DNA of 40,872 bases from an uncultured Clostridia bacterium (lineage in GTDB: Bacteria > Bacillota > Clostridia > Christensenellales > Borkfalkiaceae), in assembly GCA_947632015.1 (NCBI GenBank), contig CANRNP010000011.1:1-40872 (forward strand). Reading direction: 5' to 3'. The notes under the pieces were generated by a model. The model did no database searches. It had not been told where the DNA came from and saw only the letters and a list, made by a program, of their open reading frames with translations. The position numbers and the translations under genes are program-made. This document shows, in pieces, positions 40,823 to 40,872 of the stretch (position 1 is its first letter; every line of letters begins with the position of its first letter).

Positions 40823-40872
40823 TAGGGTTTCGAACGATTCTTTGCTCCTCCGCCTCCTTCGGGGCGTCGTCG

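Overview
The window reads as a piece of chromosome from a GC-rich, Gram-positive-type Clostridia relative, probably an uncultured gut lineage. The evidence is the housekeeping content (tyrS, murG, minD), strong Shine-Dalgarno sites, near-consensus sigma-A promoters with 17-base spacers in front of most transcription units, and a yunB-type sporulation gene with a sigma-E-like promoter, which suggests an endospore former or a descendant of one. No species can be named from the sequence alone.

Layout. 1-360: two copies of a tRNA-3'-end-like module, each followed by a strong terminator. 388-822 (-): ferritin-like DUF2383 protein. 971-8101: four-gene operon of DUF58, a membrane protein, a BatA-like VWA protein and a large double-VWA protein, without an adjacent MoxR ATPase. 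8214-10148: MinD, a MinE-like protein and a DegV lipid-binding protein. 10337-10424: tRNA-Ser(UGA). 10577-12800: an AT-rich island with an AIPR-family (phage resistance) gene and degenerate debris. 12962-16417: a multi-pass membrane protein that appears frameshifted, and a CASTOR/POLLUX-type ion channel. 16420-18381 (-): a glycosyltransferase translationally coupled to an acyltransferase broken by a 49-bp insertion. 18557-20568: autoregulated GntR (YtrA type) with an ABC exporter. 20625-23895: ferrous iron uptake operon (feoA-feoA-feoB-Cys-rich protein) surrounded by four copies of an 18-bp dyad. 23979-27900: fucO-like dehydrogenase, HdeD-like protein, YitT protein, thioredoxin-reductase-like flavoprotein. 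28344-34815: flavodoxin-fold reductase, CNNM/CBS protein, rRNA methyltransferase, MarR plus an ABC/FtsX exporter, and a 25-residue ORF. 35249-36485: amidase and yunB, divergent. 36472-38484 (-): WYL regulator and murG. 38584-40649: small Arg-rich ORF, tyrS, YigZ.

The longer intergenic gaps (27901-28343, 34850-35248, 40650-40872) are filled with dispersed, hairpin-forming repeats. The two copies of one element (27904-28019 and 40653-40770) differ mostly at positions that keep their stems paired, which points to selection on RNA or DNA structure. This, the repeated dyads around the feo operon, the tRNA-like modules at the left edge, and the precise insertion in the acyltransferase are the observations most worth following. 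I see no CRISPR array, insertion sequence or prophage.
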